Below are positions 51,393-60,809 of a stretch of 64,000 nt of DNA, in pieces; within the stretch, counting starts at the first letter, position 1; every line of letters begins with the position of its first letter. The notes below the pieces were generated by a model. It did no database searches. It was not told the origin of the DNA and saw nothing but the letters and a program-made list of their open reading frames with translations. Source of the stretch: Paenibacillus sp. D2_2 (GTDB lineage Bacteria > Bacillota > Bacilli > Paenibacillales > Paenibacillaceae); the NCBI RefSeq assembly GCF_031199965.1, contig NZ_CP133605.1, forward strand, positions 5,313,001 through 5,377,000, written 5' to 3'. The position numbers were made by a program, and so were the translations under genes.

Positions 51393-52001
51393 TTATATAA
51401 AATTACGACCAAACCATTTCGTAGCGGCATCCACTTCGGAAGGAGACAATTGATGTCCAAAATGCTCCCAATGTACATCAACTACAGCGCCTACTGCCGT
51501 CAGCAATTGATTCAGCTCCTCTGTCTCGTGTGCAGGAGAGATTGGGTCGTTCTTTCCGGCTCCTATAAAGACCTGGTACGCCGGATAGCTGCGGAAGCTC
51601 AATGCCACGGCGTGGAACCATCGGATGGTGCAAAATTGCTCCACGCAAAGCATCTTTATAGTGGAACAACAGAGATCCTGCGATATTAGCTCCATTGGAG
51701 TAGCCTACCGCCACGATATTGCTGCGGTCAAATTGATGCTCGGCAGCCGCCTGATCTAGGAACTCATTTAGCTCCTTCGTACGGAAGATGAGATCCTCTT
51801 CATCGAATACGCCTTCCGCCAAACGGCGGAAGAAGCGCGGCATACCATTCTCCAACACATTTCCTCTTACACTTAGAACCGAGGAGGATGGAGATATGGT
51901 TTGGGCCAGTGGAAGCAAATCCTGTTCGTTCCCCCGGTACCATGCAGGAGCAGCAGTACCGGAGCATTAGTATCAGGTCCTTGTTGAAATATATGTCTCA
52001 T
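51393..52001 (-). pseudogene. mhqD: MhqD-like carboxylesterase, two frameshifts
   Basis: About 202 residues when repaired, a small alpha/beta hydrolase. It opens MRHIFQQGPDTNAPVLLLLH. Five C at 51931-51935 should be six, restoring the oxyanion segment LLHGTGGNEQDLLPLAQT. An extra base near 51573 must be removed to join LSGVP to VFIGAGKNDPISPAHE (acid). The nucleophile motif is VGYSNGAN and the catalytic histidine FGHQLSPSE. In B. subtilis mhqD belongs to the MhqR regulon induced by methylhydroquinone and catechol. The start overlaps the mhqO stop by four bases, so they are coupled. Confidence 0.82.
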
Positions 52002-52946
52002 TCTTGATCCTCCTTCAGCACCCGAACTTCAAATTGCTCAAGATTCTTCTCAATCAATTCGCGATGATCTTCGTACCATGGTGGCAGCATAAGCTTCTCA
52101 CCCAATTGCTCCAAAGGCTCATCACGAGTGAAACCTGGAGGATCTGTAGCGATCTCGAACAGTATGCCGCCTGGCTCCCGGAAATAGAGGGCATTGAAGT
52201 ATTGACGATCTACAACCGGTGTTGGATGAAGTCCGCTTGCAGATACCTTTGTGCGCCATTCAGCATGCTCTGTATCGTCCTTCGCCCGCCAAGCGATGTG
52301 GTGAACTGTACCTGAACCTGCTTTGCCTGGCAGGTACCGATCCGATATTCAAATCGATGATATTGCCAATTTCACCGAACCCTTTATAGCGGGCATATCC
52401 ACCCTCAACACCTATTTTCTCCAGACCTAACACACTCTCTAATACCATTTCTGTATCTTTTGGTGCGGTGCTGTAAAGAACAGCGCCCCCGAAGCCCATA
52501 ATCGCCTTATCTGCAGGTATTCCGCCGAAGCTCCATGTGCTCTTCGGTCCTTTGCGTTCTACAAGCTCGATTTGTAAGCCGTCTTTATCTGCGAAATGCA
52601 GCGACTTCTCAGAAAATCTTGTTCTTTCTGTAAAAGATACGTTAAATTTCTTCAACCGCTCTTCCCAGAAATCCATCGAACCTTCCGGAATCGCATAGGT
52701 TGTAATTCCAACCTGTCCGTTGCCGACAATACCGCGGCGAGATTCCGGCCATGGGAAGAAAGTAATGGCTGTACCAGGGCTACCCACTTCGTCACCGAAG
52801 TATAGATGGTATACTTCAGGTGCATCAAAGTTGATGGTCTTCTTCACCAGACGAAGTCCCAATATACCTGAATAGAAATCCGTTGTATCCTGTGCGCTTC
52901 TAACAAATGCGGTAATATGATGAATACCTGCCGTAGCTTTAACCAT
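51998..52946 (-). pseudogene. mhqO: MhqO-like ring-cleaving dioxygenase (two VOC domains), frameshifted
   Basis: About 315 residues when repaired. The first VOC domain starts GIHHITAFVRSAQDTTDFY with metal histidine H9 region, and the second lies after residue 150. One surplus base at about 52330 breaks the frame after NIGSVP; the alternative frame reads GKAGSGTVHHIAWRAKDDTE, then VVDRQYFNALYFREPGG with metal glutamate FREPGGILFEIATDPPGF. This is the extradiol/hydroquinone dioxygenase type of MhqO. The ATG at 52946 follows GAGGAGTGG; a start 30 bases upstream is weaker. Ends in a four-base overlap with mhqD. Confidence 0.85.
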
Positions 52947-53000
52947 GTGTATCCACTCCTCATTAGTATTTTTCAATAATTTGAGCCTTAATTATTCAAC

Positions 53001-53399
53001 TTATAAAATAGCGTCTAACGAATATGCTCCTGCACCAATCAAGCTGACTCCAATAACAACTGCAATAATTAACAAGTTCATTTCATAACCGTTAGCTGTA
53101 TTCCAATATCCGTTCTTACCATGAACAGAGATAATAGCGAACAGCATCGTAATTGCAATAAGGGCTCCGGCAATCGGGGTGAGCAGTCCAGCGGCAAATA
53201 ACAACCCGCCCACGAACTCACCTAATCCCGCCATCAAAGCCATCAGTATGCCCGGCTTGAGACCAAGCGAATCCATCCAGCCCCCTGTTCCCTTCAGACC
53301 ATAACCACCAAACCATCCAAACAGCTTCTGCGCACCATGCGCAATGAAAGAAATCCCTACAACCAAACGGATAATTAACAAACCTAATGCTATACTCAC
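53001..53399 (-). CDS. mhqP: MhqP-like DoxX-family membrane protein
   Basis: A 132-residue membrane protein with four helices and the DoxX pattern RLVVGISFIAHGAQKLFGWF followed by GLGEFVGGLLFAAGLLTPIA. The start is GTG (MSIALGLL...) after AAAGGAG. In B. subtilis MhqP belongs to the same MhqR regulon. It is preceded by a candidate MhqR site at 53430-53447 and followed by mhqO 54 bases later, so it probably heads the mhqPOD unit. Confidence 0.85.
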   Translation of the reverse strand: MSIALGLLIIRLVVGISFIAHGAQKLFGWFGGYGLKGTGGWMDSLGLKPGILMALMAGLGEFVGGLLFAAGLLTPIAGALIAITMLFAIISVHGKNGYWNTANGYEMNLLIIAVVIGVSLIGAGAYSLDAIL

Positions 53400-53429
53400 T
53401 TTAAAAACTCCTTTATATTTTATTTTGAG

Positions 53430-53447
53430 AATCTTTATATTAAGATA
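53430..53447 (-). promoter_or_regulatory. Candidate MhqR operator upstream of mhqP
   Basis: AATCTT-TATATT-AAGATA is an 18-base inverted repeat (one end mismatch) matching the form of the B. subtilis MhqR box, TATCT-rich arms around a six-base centre. It lies between mhqR and mhqP. Confidence 0.6.
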
Positions 53448-53488
53448 TATGATAAAAAAGGGGATATTTCTGTCATTTTCTCATCGAC

Positions 53489-53929
53489 CTATTTATATCC
53501 CTCTTGTGCATGCTTCCCCAATTTCTTCAACAAAGATGCCGCCAGTTGCTGTTCTTCAACGGTCAAGCCAGCTACCGATTGCTCGATGATATCGACATGA
53601 TGTGGGAACACTTCCTCAATGAACTTAGAACCCTCATCTGTAATTTCTGCATAAATACAACGGCGATCCTCAGAAGAAGCATTTCGACGAACATAACCTT
53701 TCTGAACAAGCTTATCTACAACATAAGTGATATTGCCGCTGCTCATCAGCACTTTATCACCAATCCGCTGAATCGGTTGCGCTCCCTTATGGTATAATAA
53801 CTCAAGTACACCAAATTCGGTACGTGTTAAACCATAATCACGAATGTTACGATCGCTTACAGCATTCACCCACTGGCTTGCCCGAGACAGAGCAATAAAT
53901 AAATTCAAGGCAACATCTTTCTCATTCAT
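53489..53929 (-). CDS. mhqR: MarR-family repressor, MhqR-like
   Basis: A 146-residue winged-helix protein. It begins MNEKDVALNLFIALSRASQ and has helix-turn-helix PIQRIGDKVLMSSGNITYVV and wing RRNASSEDRRCIYAEIT. It resembles B. subtilis MhqR (YkvE), a repressor of the methylhydroquinone/catechol regulon. It controls and is adjacent to mhqP-mhqO-mhqD. The ATG at 53929 follows GGGAGG; the open frame extends 30 codons upstream through the promoter region. Two operator-like palindromes flank it. Confidence 0.87.
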   Translation of the reverse strand: MNEKDVALNLFIALSRASQWVNAVSDRNIRDYGLTRTEFGVLELLYHKGAQPIQRIGDKVLMSSGNITYVVDKLVQKGYVRRNASSEDRRCIYAEITDEGSKFIEEVFPHHVDIIEQSVAGLTVEEQQLAASLLKKLGKHAQEGYK

Positions 53930-53966
53930 ATCCGTTTGACCTCCCTTCAAAAATCTTAACATCAAG

Positions 53967-53984
53967 TATCTTGATTTAAAGATA
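53967..53984 (-). promoter_or_regulatory. Candidate MhqR operator upstream of mhqR
   Basis: TATCTT-GATTTA-AAGATA, a perfect six-base inverted repeat with a six-base centre, same architecture as the second copy at 53430. It lies 38 bases before mhqR, so it would allow autoregulation. Confidence 0.65.
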
Positions 53985-54120
53985 ATACAAATGTTTTGAT
54001 CTGTCAACACTTCACTCAAACTTTCTTCGGCATAGCTGCAAAAATAAAACAGATGCCGCCGATAAATCTTGGCACCTGTTTTATAGGAAATCGTTTAACT
54101 GCTCTACCAGTGGCAATACT

Positions 54121-54501
54121 TCATCTGCTGCCAGCTTTCGTTCCGACATTAAGGAACACATTAACCGCAAAAATAATAACGCTTACAACAACCAAAGTAG
54201 AACCCACGCCCATCAAGACCTCGACTTGATCGTTTCCCTTTAATATTAATGCAAGGCAAATCATCATGACCGGTAAGCTAATCGTGTGCACCCAGAACTG
54301 AATTTTGCTTAGAAGATTATTACCCGCTTTAGGGAACAGCCAATATATCACTCCAGCTAATGCAAATGAGGCCCAACCCAGCAAATTAATATGAACGTGC
54401 ACTCCAGTTAATGTGTAATCATGCACCATCGACATGTATATACCGAGACCTACTCCAATGACGAAATAAACCAAGGCGACCTTAATATACGCAATCCCCA
54501 T
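54121..54501 (-). CDS. Single-subunit heme-copper-oxidase-like membrane protein
   Basis: A 126-residue membrane protein of four helices. It starts MGIAYIKVALVYFVIGVGLG and has the histidine-rich stretch DYTLTGVHVHINLLGWASFA (about residues 28-47), which resembles part of the catalytic subunit (N-terminal) of cbb3/NorB-type oxidases. Such short CcoN-like proteins are annotated as cytochrome-c oxidase subunit I-like; no full oxidase complex is encoded nearby. It is too short to be an oxidase by itself. Function unknown. Confidence 0.7.
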   Translation of the reverse strand: MGIAYIKVALVYFVIGVGLGIYMSMVHDYTLTGVHVHINLLGWASFALAGVIYWLFPKAGNNLLSKIQFWVHTISLPVMMICLALILKGNDQVEVLMGVGSTLVVVSVIIFAVNVFLNVGTKAGSR

Positions 54502-54569
54502 GCTTTACCTCCATTCTTCATTGATTGAGACATTGTATTCTACTTTATTAACAATCATGTTAAATAAAA

Positions 54570-54604
54570 TAAAAAGACCTCAGATATCTATCAATCCGAG
54601 GTCT
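54570..54604 (-). terminator. Terminator after the FAD oxidoreductase gene
   Basis: On the minus strand AGACCTC / GAGGTCT with a loop of 16 bases, followed by TTTTTATTTTATT. Confidence 0.8.
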
Positions 54605-54613
54605 ACTACTTCT

Positions 54614-56046
54614 TTATTTATCGACGACAAGTTTATAATCTTTGGCCAAATACTTGTGAATCCGTTTGAAGTCAGCCTGTGTTAATTCACTTAAATGCTT
54701 ATTTTGCTTCGTCTCTCTGCCAAGAATGATGCCTATACTCTGAGCAGCCATAGCAGTGGTAGCCATAATTCTAGCACTTCCGTAAGCTTTAATCGTCGTA
54801 CCTACACTTTTCCCTACAACAATTACATTATCATATGATTTTAGTAGAAAAGAGCGCAGGGGTATACCGTAACGATCAGGCTTACCAAATCCCATTCCAA
54901 GCGGCAATGCCCTTGTGCCTTGAAGATCAATAGCATAGCTTCCTAATGTTACGTTATCCCAGAACATTCGACTTGACTTGAGGTCTGGATAGTCCAGCAC
55001 ATACTTTGTCTCATACCGATCATAATCACGGATATATAAATAATCGACGTACCCATTAAGCTCCGCCTTCTCAAATCCAGGCATTACCTCACGTAAGTAC
55101 TTTAAGATATGGGGAGATTCCGCTTTCCCTTATTTACAGCCGATTCTACTGATTTAGGATTTGAAGGGTCCACATCATATATTAACAATGCATTAACTAT
55201 TGCTTCACCTTCCTTTTGATAAGTCACATTTAGTCCACGAAGTTTTAATTGAGAATCTGTCGGTTGGTACTTATGCATGATTTCACTAAATCCCGTCGCA
55301 AAATCCCAATCGACATATGTATTAGGTCCATATTTTTTCTGAACATTCGTCAGAGGATAATCTTTAAGTATGGCTTGGTGCAGTTTACCCCAATTCACCT
55401 TTTTGAGTCTTATCATATAGGTTGCGGCCATATAGTCCGGCTTCTTCCCATTGTATAAGCTCTCCATCCCAGGTATCCGTTTAACATCAAGCTTGGCCGT
55501 AAGTGCATTAGAATCTGTATTTTCTACCCAGTAGTTAGCCCGAACTGTATGTATCTTCCCGTCATTTGTCCGATAACTAATAGATTGTATCGACTTCTCG
55601 CCTTTTGTAGCAATCTCATCAATGGACTGAATAGTAATTCCACTCTGCACAGTTATGCCTTTAAGTAACTTGTTATAATAACGTTCAAATTCTGAAGCCT
55701 TACGTATAGTACCCGCATTATAAGCATCGAATAGTTTTTTAATTTCTCCTTGAATCACACTCTTGCCCTTTTTATCATTCGTCTCATCCAGGACCTGCAT
55801 CTGACCTTGTATTAATTCACCACCAAGTTTGTCCATCGGGTCAAGAATTAGAACGTCTAATCCTTCCTCTTTAGCGGCCTTAGCTAATAGCACACCTTGA
55901 ATCTCGCTCCCTATAACAACAATGTCATAGGATGACTTTGCTTCGACTTCTTGAGATCCTAAGTTCACTGCAACCATTTGAAAAACTAGTATTATAACGA
56001 TTACTCCGACAAAATATTTAGTCCTTTTCTTCAGCGCATCCCTCAT
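54614..56046 (-). pseudogene. Exported FAD-dependent oxidoreductase, frameshifted
   Basis: About 477 residues when repaired. It begins MRDALKKRTKYFVGVIVIIL, a signal peptide or anchor, with YDIVVIGSEIQGVLLAKAAK as the FAD-binding motif (GSEIQG in place of GxGxxG). One base is missing at about 55123: as read it ends NKGKRNLPIS; the repaired frame continues AESPHILKYLREVMPGFEKA and ends with IRVSARIM-type GSARIMATTAMAAQSIGIIL. It resembles the FAD_oxidored-type exported oxidoreductases. Substrate unknown. An upstream in-frame ATG 45 bases away is less likely. Confidence 0.75.
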
Positions 56047-56290
56047 TAAAATAATTAGAGCTCCTTCCATAAAATATTGAATACTTAGCATATTATGTAC
56101 TTTAGGTTACTATATTCCCCATTGGGTTTACATGTATTAATTTACAGTTCCCTTATTTAGCCTTCTTTTCTTTTGACACAGTCTTCGGCACTCCCTCCTT
56201 CCTATAATTCTATTTTCGCGTATAATGTATAACTGTTCCTATCTGTATTCTGGTTTAATACTTATTTATAGAAAGGTAGATCAATTCAGC

Positions 56291-57493
56291 ATGAACTCAC
56301 CGCAAGTTGTTTCCGCTGAACGTGCCGTTTCCAAGGAGCGATTCCCTATTGCTCTGTTGTCGTTGACAGTCGGCGCCTTCGCGATCGGTATGACGGAATT
56401 TGTTATTATGGGTCTGCTGCCAAATGTAGCTGAAGACCTGAATGTAACTATCTCATCTGCAGGACAGTTGATTACGGCTTATGCGATGGGCGTGGCCATT
56501 GGCGCACCGATTCTTACAATGATTACCCATCGGCTTCCGCAAAAGCTACTACTATGCCTGCTCATGATTCTATTCATTGTAGGCAATGGCATTTCCGCCT
56601 TTGCTCCTAATTATGCTTTCTTGATGACAGCAAGAATCATTACAGCATTAACGCACGGTACATTCTTCGGAGTCGGAGCTGTAATCGCTGCTGGTCTTGT
56701 CCGCCCGGATAAGAAGGCCGGAGCCGTGTCGATCATGATGGCCGGACTGACCATCGCCAACATTATTGGTGTGCCGTTCGGCACTTTCGTCGGGCAGCAT
56801 ATGGGCTGGCGCGCTTCCTTTGGTGCTATCGCTATTGCAGGAGTTATTGCGTTATTTGGAATCATATTGTTTATTCCCAAACTCAAGCAAGAACAAGCCA
56901 GCAATATGGGAGCACAATTAAAAGCCTTGGTACGACCTAAATTGCTGTTCTTCCTCTTGATCTGTGCACTTGGAAATTCTAGTCTATTCGCCGTCTTCAC
57001 TTATATAGCGCCGATGCTGCAGCAAATTTCCGGCTTTGCTGAGCATAGCGTGACCTGGATTCTCGTACTATTCGGATGCGGGGTCACAATTGGTAATATC
57101 ATTGGTGGCAGACTAGCGGACTGGAAGCTTATGCCTTCCATCCTCGGCATTTATGTTGTGATTTGTGTTCTTCTTACGATCTTTACCTTTACAGTCAAGC
57201 AACCGATACTCGCGGTCATTACTATCTTCCTGTGGGGTGCAGCTTCCTTCAGTATTATGCCAGGTCTACAGATCAAGATCATGAGTCTGGCAGAAGCAGC
57301 TCCGGCACTGGCCTCGACTTCAAGCCATTCGGCTGGTAATCTGGGCAATGCCTGCGGAGCTTTTATCGGTGGTATCGTCATTACTCATCTGGGTTTAACC
57401 TCACTGCCCTGGGTAGGCGCACTGCTTGCCGCTTCTGCCCTAACGCTTGGATCGATCAGTTATATCCTGGATCGCAAGCATGGCATAGCATAA
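56291..57493 (+). CDS. MFS transporter, DHA1/AraJ-like exporter
   Basis: A 400-residue protein with twelve membrane helices. It begins MNSPQVVSAERAVSKERFPI and has GAFAIGMTEFVIMGLLPNVA (helix 1), the A-motif region GAPILTMITHRLPQKLLL, and the motif C-like GLTIANIIGVPFGTFVGQ. It is in the group of sugar/drug efflux MFS proteins (AraJ, YdhP, PbuE-like). It is monocistronic, divergent from the FAD gene, with a perfect terminator hairpin at 57522. The ATG at 56291 is preferred over one 66 bases upstream. Confidence 0.87.
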   Translation: MNSPQVVSAERAVSKERFPIALLSLTVGAFAIGMTEFVIMGLLPNVAEDLNVTISSAGQLITAYAMGVAIGAPILTMITHRLPQKLLLCLLMILFIVGNGISAFAPNYAFLMTARIITALTHGTFFGVGAVIAAGLVRPDKKAGAVSIMMAGLTIANIIGVPFGTFVGQHMGWRASFGAIAIAGVIALFGIILFIPKLKQEQASNMGAQLKALVRPKLLFFLLICALGNSSLFAVFTYIAPMLQQISGFAEHSVTWILVLFGCGVTIGNIIGGRLADWKLMPSILGIYVVICVLLTIFTFTVKQPILAVITIFLWGAASFSIMPGLQIKIMSLAEAAPALASTSSHSAGNLGNACGAFIGGIVITHLGLTSLPWVGALLAASALTLGSISYILDRKHGIA

Positions 57494-57521
57494 TCAGAAA
57501 ATTACCGTTGGATTTTAAGGA

Positions 57522-57557
57522 AAGGGGAGTTCTGTTACGTATAACAGAACTCCCCTT
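57522..57557 (+). terminator. Terminator after the MFS transporter
   Basis: A perfect 16-base stem AAGGGGAGTTCTGTTA with a four-base loop, followed by CTATTATTTT. Confidence 0.75.
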
Positions 57558-57669
57558 CTATTATTTTGCTTCTCTTAATCTCGTTACTACAGTGTCTTCC
57601 GCCAGCATCGTATATGCTAATTCTGTAACTACAATAGAAATACCTCCTGGAAGCTGCTTGTTGCATAAA

Positions 57670-58241
57670 CTATTCACTATAAGCCCTTATTCCGTTCGTT
57701 ATGAATGGTAATGCTTTTCTTATATATTCTTCTGCAGGCGTACTACTATGGTATTGCCAATTTATTGTTGCACCATATATCCCCAACTTAACATATTAGC
57801 TACTATTTTTAATTCTTCTTCACTATAGCCTATCTTTTTTTCTAATAATAACTTGTAGAAAAATTGTTCAAGTTCTTCTTTTATAGTTATTTCTATATTT
57901 GACTTGAAGGACTCAAAGCTTTTCATACATTGAGATTTAATAGAGTTTTGAAATTCAGTAATTGAAATGAAAATTTTTATGATTGTTTCTTCATTAATCT
58001 CAGTGTGATCGTTAATTTGTCCGAGAACTTTCGGTATCATATCTTCATTTATTACTTGTTTCATTAGATCATACTTATCTGTGAAATGATAATAGAAGGT
58101 CGCCCGATTTAGCGTAGCTTTTTCTGTAATATCCTTAATCGTAATGTTATCAAAATCTTTTATTTTTGATAATTGGATAAAGGCATCCATAATTAATTTA
58201 CGTGTTCTAATGATTCGTGGATCAAGTTTTGGTCCTCCCAT
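57670..58241 (-). pseudogene. TetR-family repressor, frameshifted near the C-terminus
   Basis: About 190 residues when repaired. The HTH domain is KDITEKATLNRATFYYHFTD (about 36-55). The four C at 57781-57784 should be five: as read the protein ends SWGYMVQQ; the repaired frame reads SWGIYGATINWQYHSSTPAE and finishes at 57670. It is divergent from the azoreductase gene and separated by two strong palindromes. It is the likely repressor of the AT-rich redox block. AT-rich codon use differs from the genes before 57.5 kb. Confidence 0.8.
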
Positions 58242-58272
58242 GTTGGCTCTCCTTTATTAGTTTTTATTCAAT

Positions 58273-58308
58273 TTTCTTAATATGTTGGATATCCAACATA
58301 TTAAGAAA
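58273..58308. promoter_or_regulatory. Perfect 36-base palindrome, likely TetR operator
   Basis: Half-site TTTCTTAATATGTTGGAT followed directly by its exact reverse complement. It lies 32 bases upstream of the TetR gene and ends eight bases before the -35 of the azoreductase promoter. A perfect 36-base palindrome is far longer than chance predicts. Confidence 0.7.
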
Positions 58309-58316
58309 TTAGTCGG

Positions 58317-58368
58317 TTGATTGATATTTAATTGAAGACTACAATCCAATTGTACAACAAGTGTTGTA
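58317..58368 (+). promoter_or_regulatory. azoR promoter with second palindrome
   Basis: -35 TTGATT (58317-58322), a 17-base spacer and -10 TACAAT (58340-58345). Just after, TACAACA-AG-TGTTGTA (58353-58368) is a perfect 7+7 inverted repeat at the probable transcription start, another likely repressor site. Confidence 0.6.
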
Positions 58369-58402
58369 TAGAATACACATGCAGAAAATAGGGAGGATTA
58401 AA

Positions 58403-59047
58403 ATGAATATTTTAGTCGTAAAAGCAAATAATCGACCAGAAGGTATATCAAACAAAATGTATGAGACCTTCATGGAACGAATCAAGGATGCTGATCATTT
58501 AAACATAAAGGTTTTCGATGTGTTTGAAGAGGATATGCCCTACTTTGGGCAAGATTTCTTTAGTGCAGCTCATAAAAAACAAAATCATTTTGAATTATCG
58601 GACATAGAACAGCGTATCTTGGCAGCTAAGCAAAAAGCAATGGACGCCCTTAAAGAAGCGGACGTAATCGTGTTTGCATTTCCATTATGGAATTTTACTA
58701 TCCCAGCCAAGTTACAAACATTTGTTGACTATGTTGCTGAGGCAGGCTTTTCTTTTAAATACAGTCCGGAGGGTAAGTTAATTCAGCTTATGACCGACAA
58801 AAAAGTAATCTTATTAAATGCACGTGGTGGAATTTACAGCTCACCAGAAAGAGCGCCGATTGAAATGGCAGTAACATATATAAAAAATACGTTTAACGGT
58901 ATGTTCGGTATGGAAATTATAGATGAAGTCATTATTGAAGGGCATAATGCCATGAGGGATAAAAGGGAAGAAATTATCGAAGAAGGGTTAAAAAAGGTAT
59001 CAAAAGCAGCAAATATTCTAGTGGAGCAAACAAAAATAATCGTTTAA
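58403..59047 (+). CDS. azoR: FMN-dependent NADH-azoreductase (AzoR-like)
   Basis: A 214-residue flavodoxin-fold enzyme. It starts MNILVVKANNRPEGISNKMY; the FMN loop is VFAFPLWNFTIPAKLQTFVD (about 90-110), typical of AzoR, then LLNARGGIYSSPERAPIE. These enzymes reduce quinones and azo compounds two electrons at a time, which protects against quinone stress. The ATG at 58403 follows AGGGAGG. It heads a three-gene plus-strand unit (azoR, SDR, VOC). AT-rich. Known relatives in Bacillus are under MarR/TetR-type quinone-responsive repressors. Confidence 0.88.
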   Translation: MNILVVKANNRPEGISNKMYETFMERIKDADHLNIKVFDVFEEDMPYFGQDFFSAAHKKQNHFELSDIEQRILAAKQKAMDALKEADVIVFAFPLWNFTIPAKLQTFVDYVAEAGFSFKYSPEGKLIQLMTDKKVILLNARGGIYSSPERAPIEMAVTYIKNTFNGMFGMEIIDEVIIEGHNAMRDKREEIIEEGLKKVSKAANILVEQTKIIV

Positions 59048-59073
59048 CTTTTATATAGAAAGGATTAGTCATT

Positions 59074-59786
59074 ATGAAAGATCTTACTGGTAAAAAGATA
59101 ATTGTATTAGGAGCAACTGGTGGGATTGGTGAAGGAATTACGAGGCAATTGCTTCATAATGGAGCAACCGTTGTAGCTCTTTGTAGGACAGATGAAAAGG
59201 CACAAGGATTAACTAGCTATGTGTCTGACATCCAAAGCGGTGAGTTTGTTCCTTTAGTTGTTAACATAGATCAACCTGATCACGAGCGAAAAATAATACA
59301 AAGCCAGCTTGCTACTCAATTTGGTCAATTTGATGGTGCAATTATTACTATTGGAGCTTGGGTACCACTGGAATTCCACTCGTCAACATTACAGATGATA
59401 TGTGGGATCAAGCTATTAGAGATAATCTTACTAGTCATTTTCGGGCCATGAGGGTATTGGTTCCTCTTCTAAAAGAAAGTGGAGCGCTAATCCATCTTAG
59501 TGGACTTAGTGCAGATACTCCCTATCCCGGAGCAGGTTTGATTGGTTTAACAAATGCAGCTAAAAAATCACTTATATTAACTCTAGCAACTGAACAATCA
59601 CAACTAGATCCTCGTATTTACGAGATTATCATTGGACCTATTCGTACTCGTGAAAGAATTAAAAATGGAATAGCTCGAAATAATTGGTTTAACCCAGAGG
59701 ATATCGGAGAGTATTCATCTGAGCTTATTCTTGGGAACACTCCTGCTTCGAATGAAAAATTACACTACTTAGTAGAAAAACACTAA
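59074..59786 (+). pseudogene. SDR-family oxidoreductase, frameshifted
   Basis: About 237 residues when repaired. It starts MKDLTGKKIIVLGATGGIGE (cofactor loop). The three G at 59360-59362 should be four: as read it shifts after TIGAW, while the repaired frame gives GAWGTTGIPLVNITDDMWD. The rest has LIHLSGLSADTPYPG and LTNAAKKSLILTLATEQ; the catalytic tyrosine of the usual YxxxK is not obvious (a GLTNAAKK lysine is present), so it may be a divergent or non-catalytic SDR. It lies 26 bases after azoR and is cotranscribed. Confidence 0.75.
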
Positions 59787-59825
59787 TATGTGTTTAATTT
59801 CGACTGACAAAAGGAGTGATAGTCC

Positions 59826-60746
59826 ATGCAACATAAAAATTCTTCTCATCAAACAATAGGTCAGAATAAACATATCGGCTATGTGTCGTTAAATACCGGA
59901 AACCTCGATCAAGCAATTTGGTTTTATCATTCTATAGTAGGCTTTTTAATTATAAAAAGATACGAGAAGTCTGCAATTCTTGGGACATTTGAAAATCATC
60001 CTTTATTAATACTAACTGAAATAGCTCATGCAACAAAACGAGAGAAAAATGAGACTGGACTAGATCATTTCGCTATTCTAGTACCCAATCGGAAGGAATT
60101 ATCTAGACATTTCCGTGTCGTTGTTGACAATAACTATCCCATCAGTATGATTGCAGACCATATGGTAAACGAATCCTTCTACATTCATGATCCAGATGGC
60201 AATCTAATTGAGTTCACACGCGATTTAACAGCCGAAGAATTAATTATTCATAGCCCTCTTCATTCAACTGAGTTAGCAAATATTCTTTTTACACTTAATG
60301 GTCCATTGCAAACACATACAGTATCTCCTTATACACGGATAGGGCATGTATTGCTGCGAGTAACCGATCTTATGGAATCTGAGAAGTTTTACACAAAAAG
60401 TATAGGGTTCGAAGTATCTATGAGAATGCAAGGTGCAGTATTTGTTGCTGCTGGAGATTATCATCATCACTTAGGTTTTCATGTTTGGGAAACATTAAAA
60501 GGAAAAGCTCCTTCAAAATCTACTGTTGGCTTACGCTATTTCACTATTCAAGTTCCTGTATATGAGTCCTTTTCTAAAATTAGAGAAGCTTTCCGGGAGG
60601 CGGATTCAGAAATAAAAATTGAAGGGCAAAAAATAAGCGTTCATGATCCTTCCGGCAACGGTATATTAGTAACATCAAAATATGGTGATACTTCAGAAGA
60701 AGCTATTGAATTAGAAGCATTTTTCCAAAAGGGAAATAAAAGTTAA
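59826..60746 (+). CDS. VOC-family dioxygenase, two-domain (CatE-like)
   Basis: A 306-residue protein with two vicinal-oxygen-chelate domains (about 15-130 and 170-285). The start of each is HIGYVSLNTGNLDQAIWFYH and RIGHVLLRVTDLMESEKFYT, with metal histidines at the first position. Metal glutamate lies in HDPDGNLIEFTRDL. It resembles B. subtilis CatE, a catechol-2,3-dioxygenase induced by catechol and repressed by CatR. The C-terminal end HDPSGNGILVTSKYG lacks the glutamate of the second domain, so only one metal site is likely. It is the last gene of the azoR unit, 40 bases after the SDR. Confidence 0.8.
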   Translation: MQHKNSSHQTIGQNKHIGYVSLNTGNLDQAIWFYHSIVGFLIIKRYEKSAILGTFENHPLLILTEIAHATKREKNETGLDHFAILVPNRKELSRHFRVVVDNNYPISMIADHMVNESFYIHDPDGNLIEFTRDLTAEELIIHSPLHSTELANILFTLNGPLQTHTVSPYTRIGHVLLRVTDLMESEKFYTKSIGFEVSMRMQGAVFVAAGDYHHHLGFHVWETLKGKAPSKSTVGLRYFTIQVPVYESFSKIREAFREADSEIKIEGQKISVHDPSGNGILVTSKYGDTSEEAIELEAFFQKGNKS

Positions 60747-60752
60747 CTAATA

Positions 60753-60795
60753 CCCTGAATTCCTAAAAGACTATAGCGAATTCGGGGCTTTTTCT
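60753..60795 (+). terminator. Terminator after the VOC gene
   Basis: CCCTGAATTC / GAATTCGGGG stem (one G-T pair), followed by CTTTTTC. Confidence 0.82.
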
Positions 60796-60809
60796 TGTAT
60801 AGAATAGTA

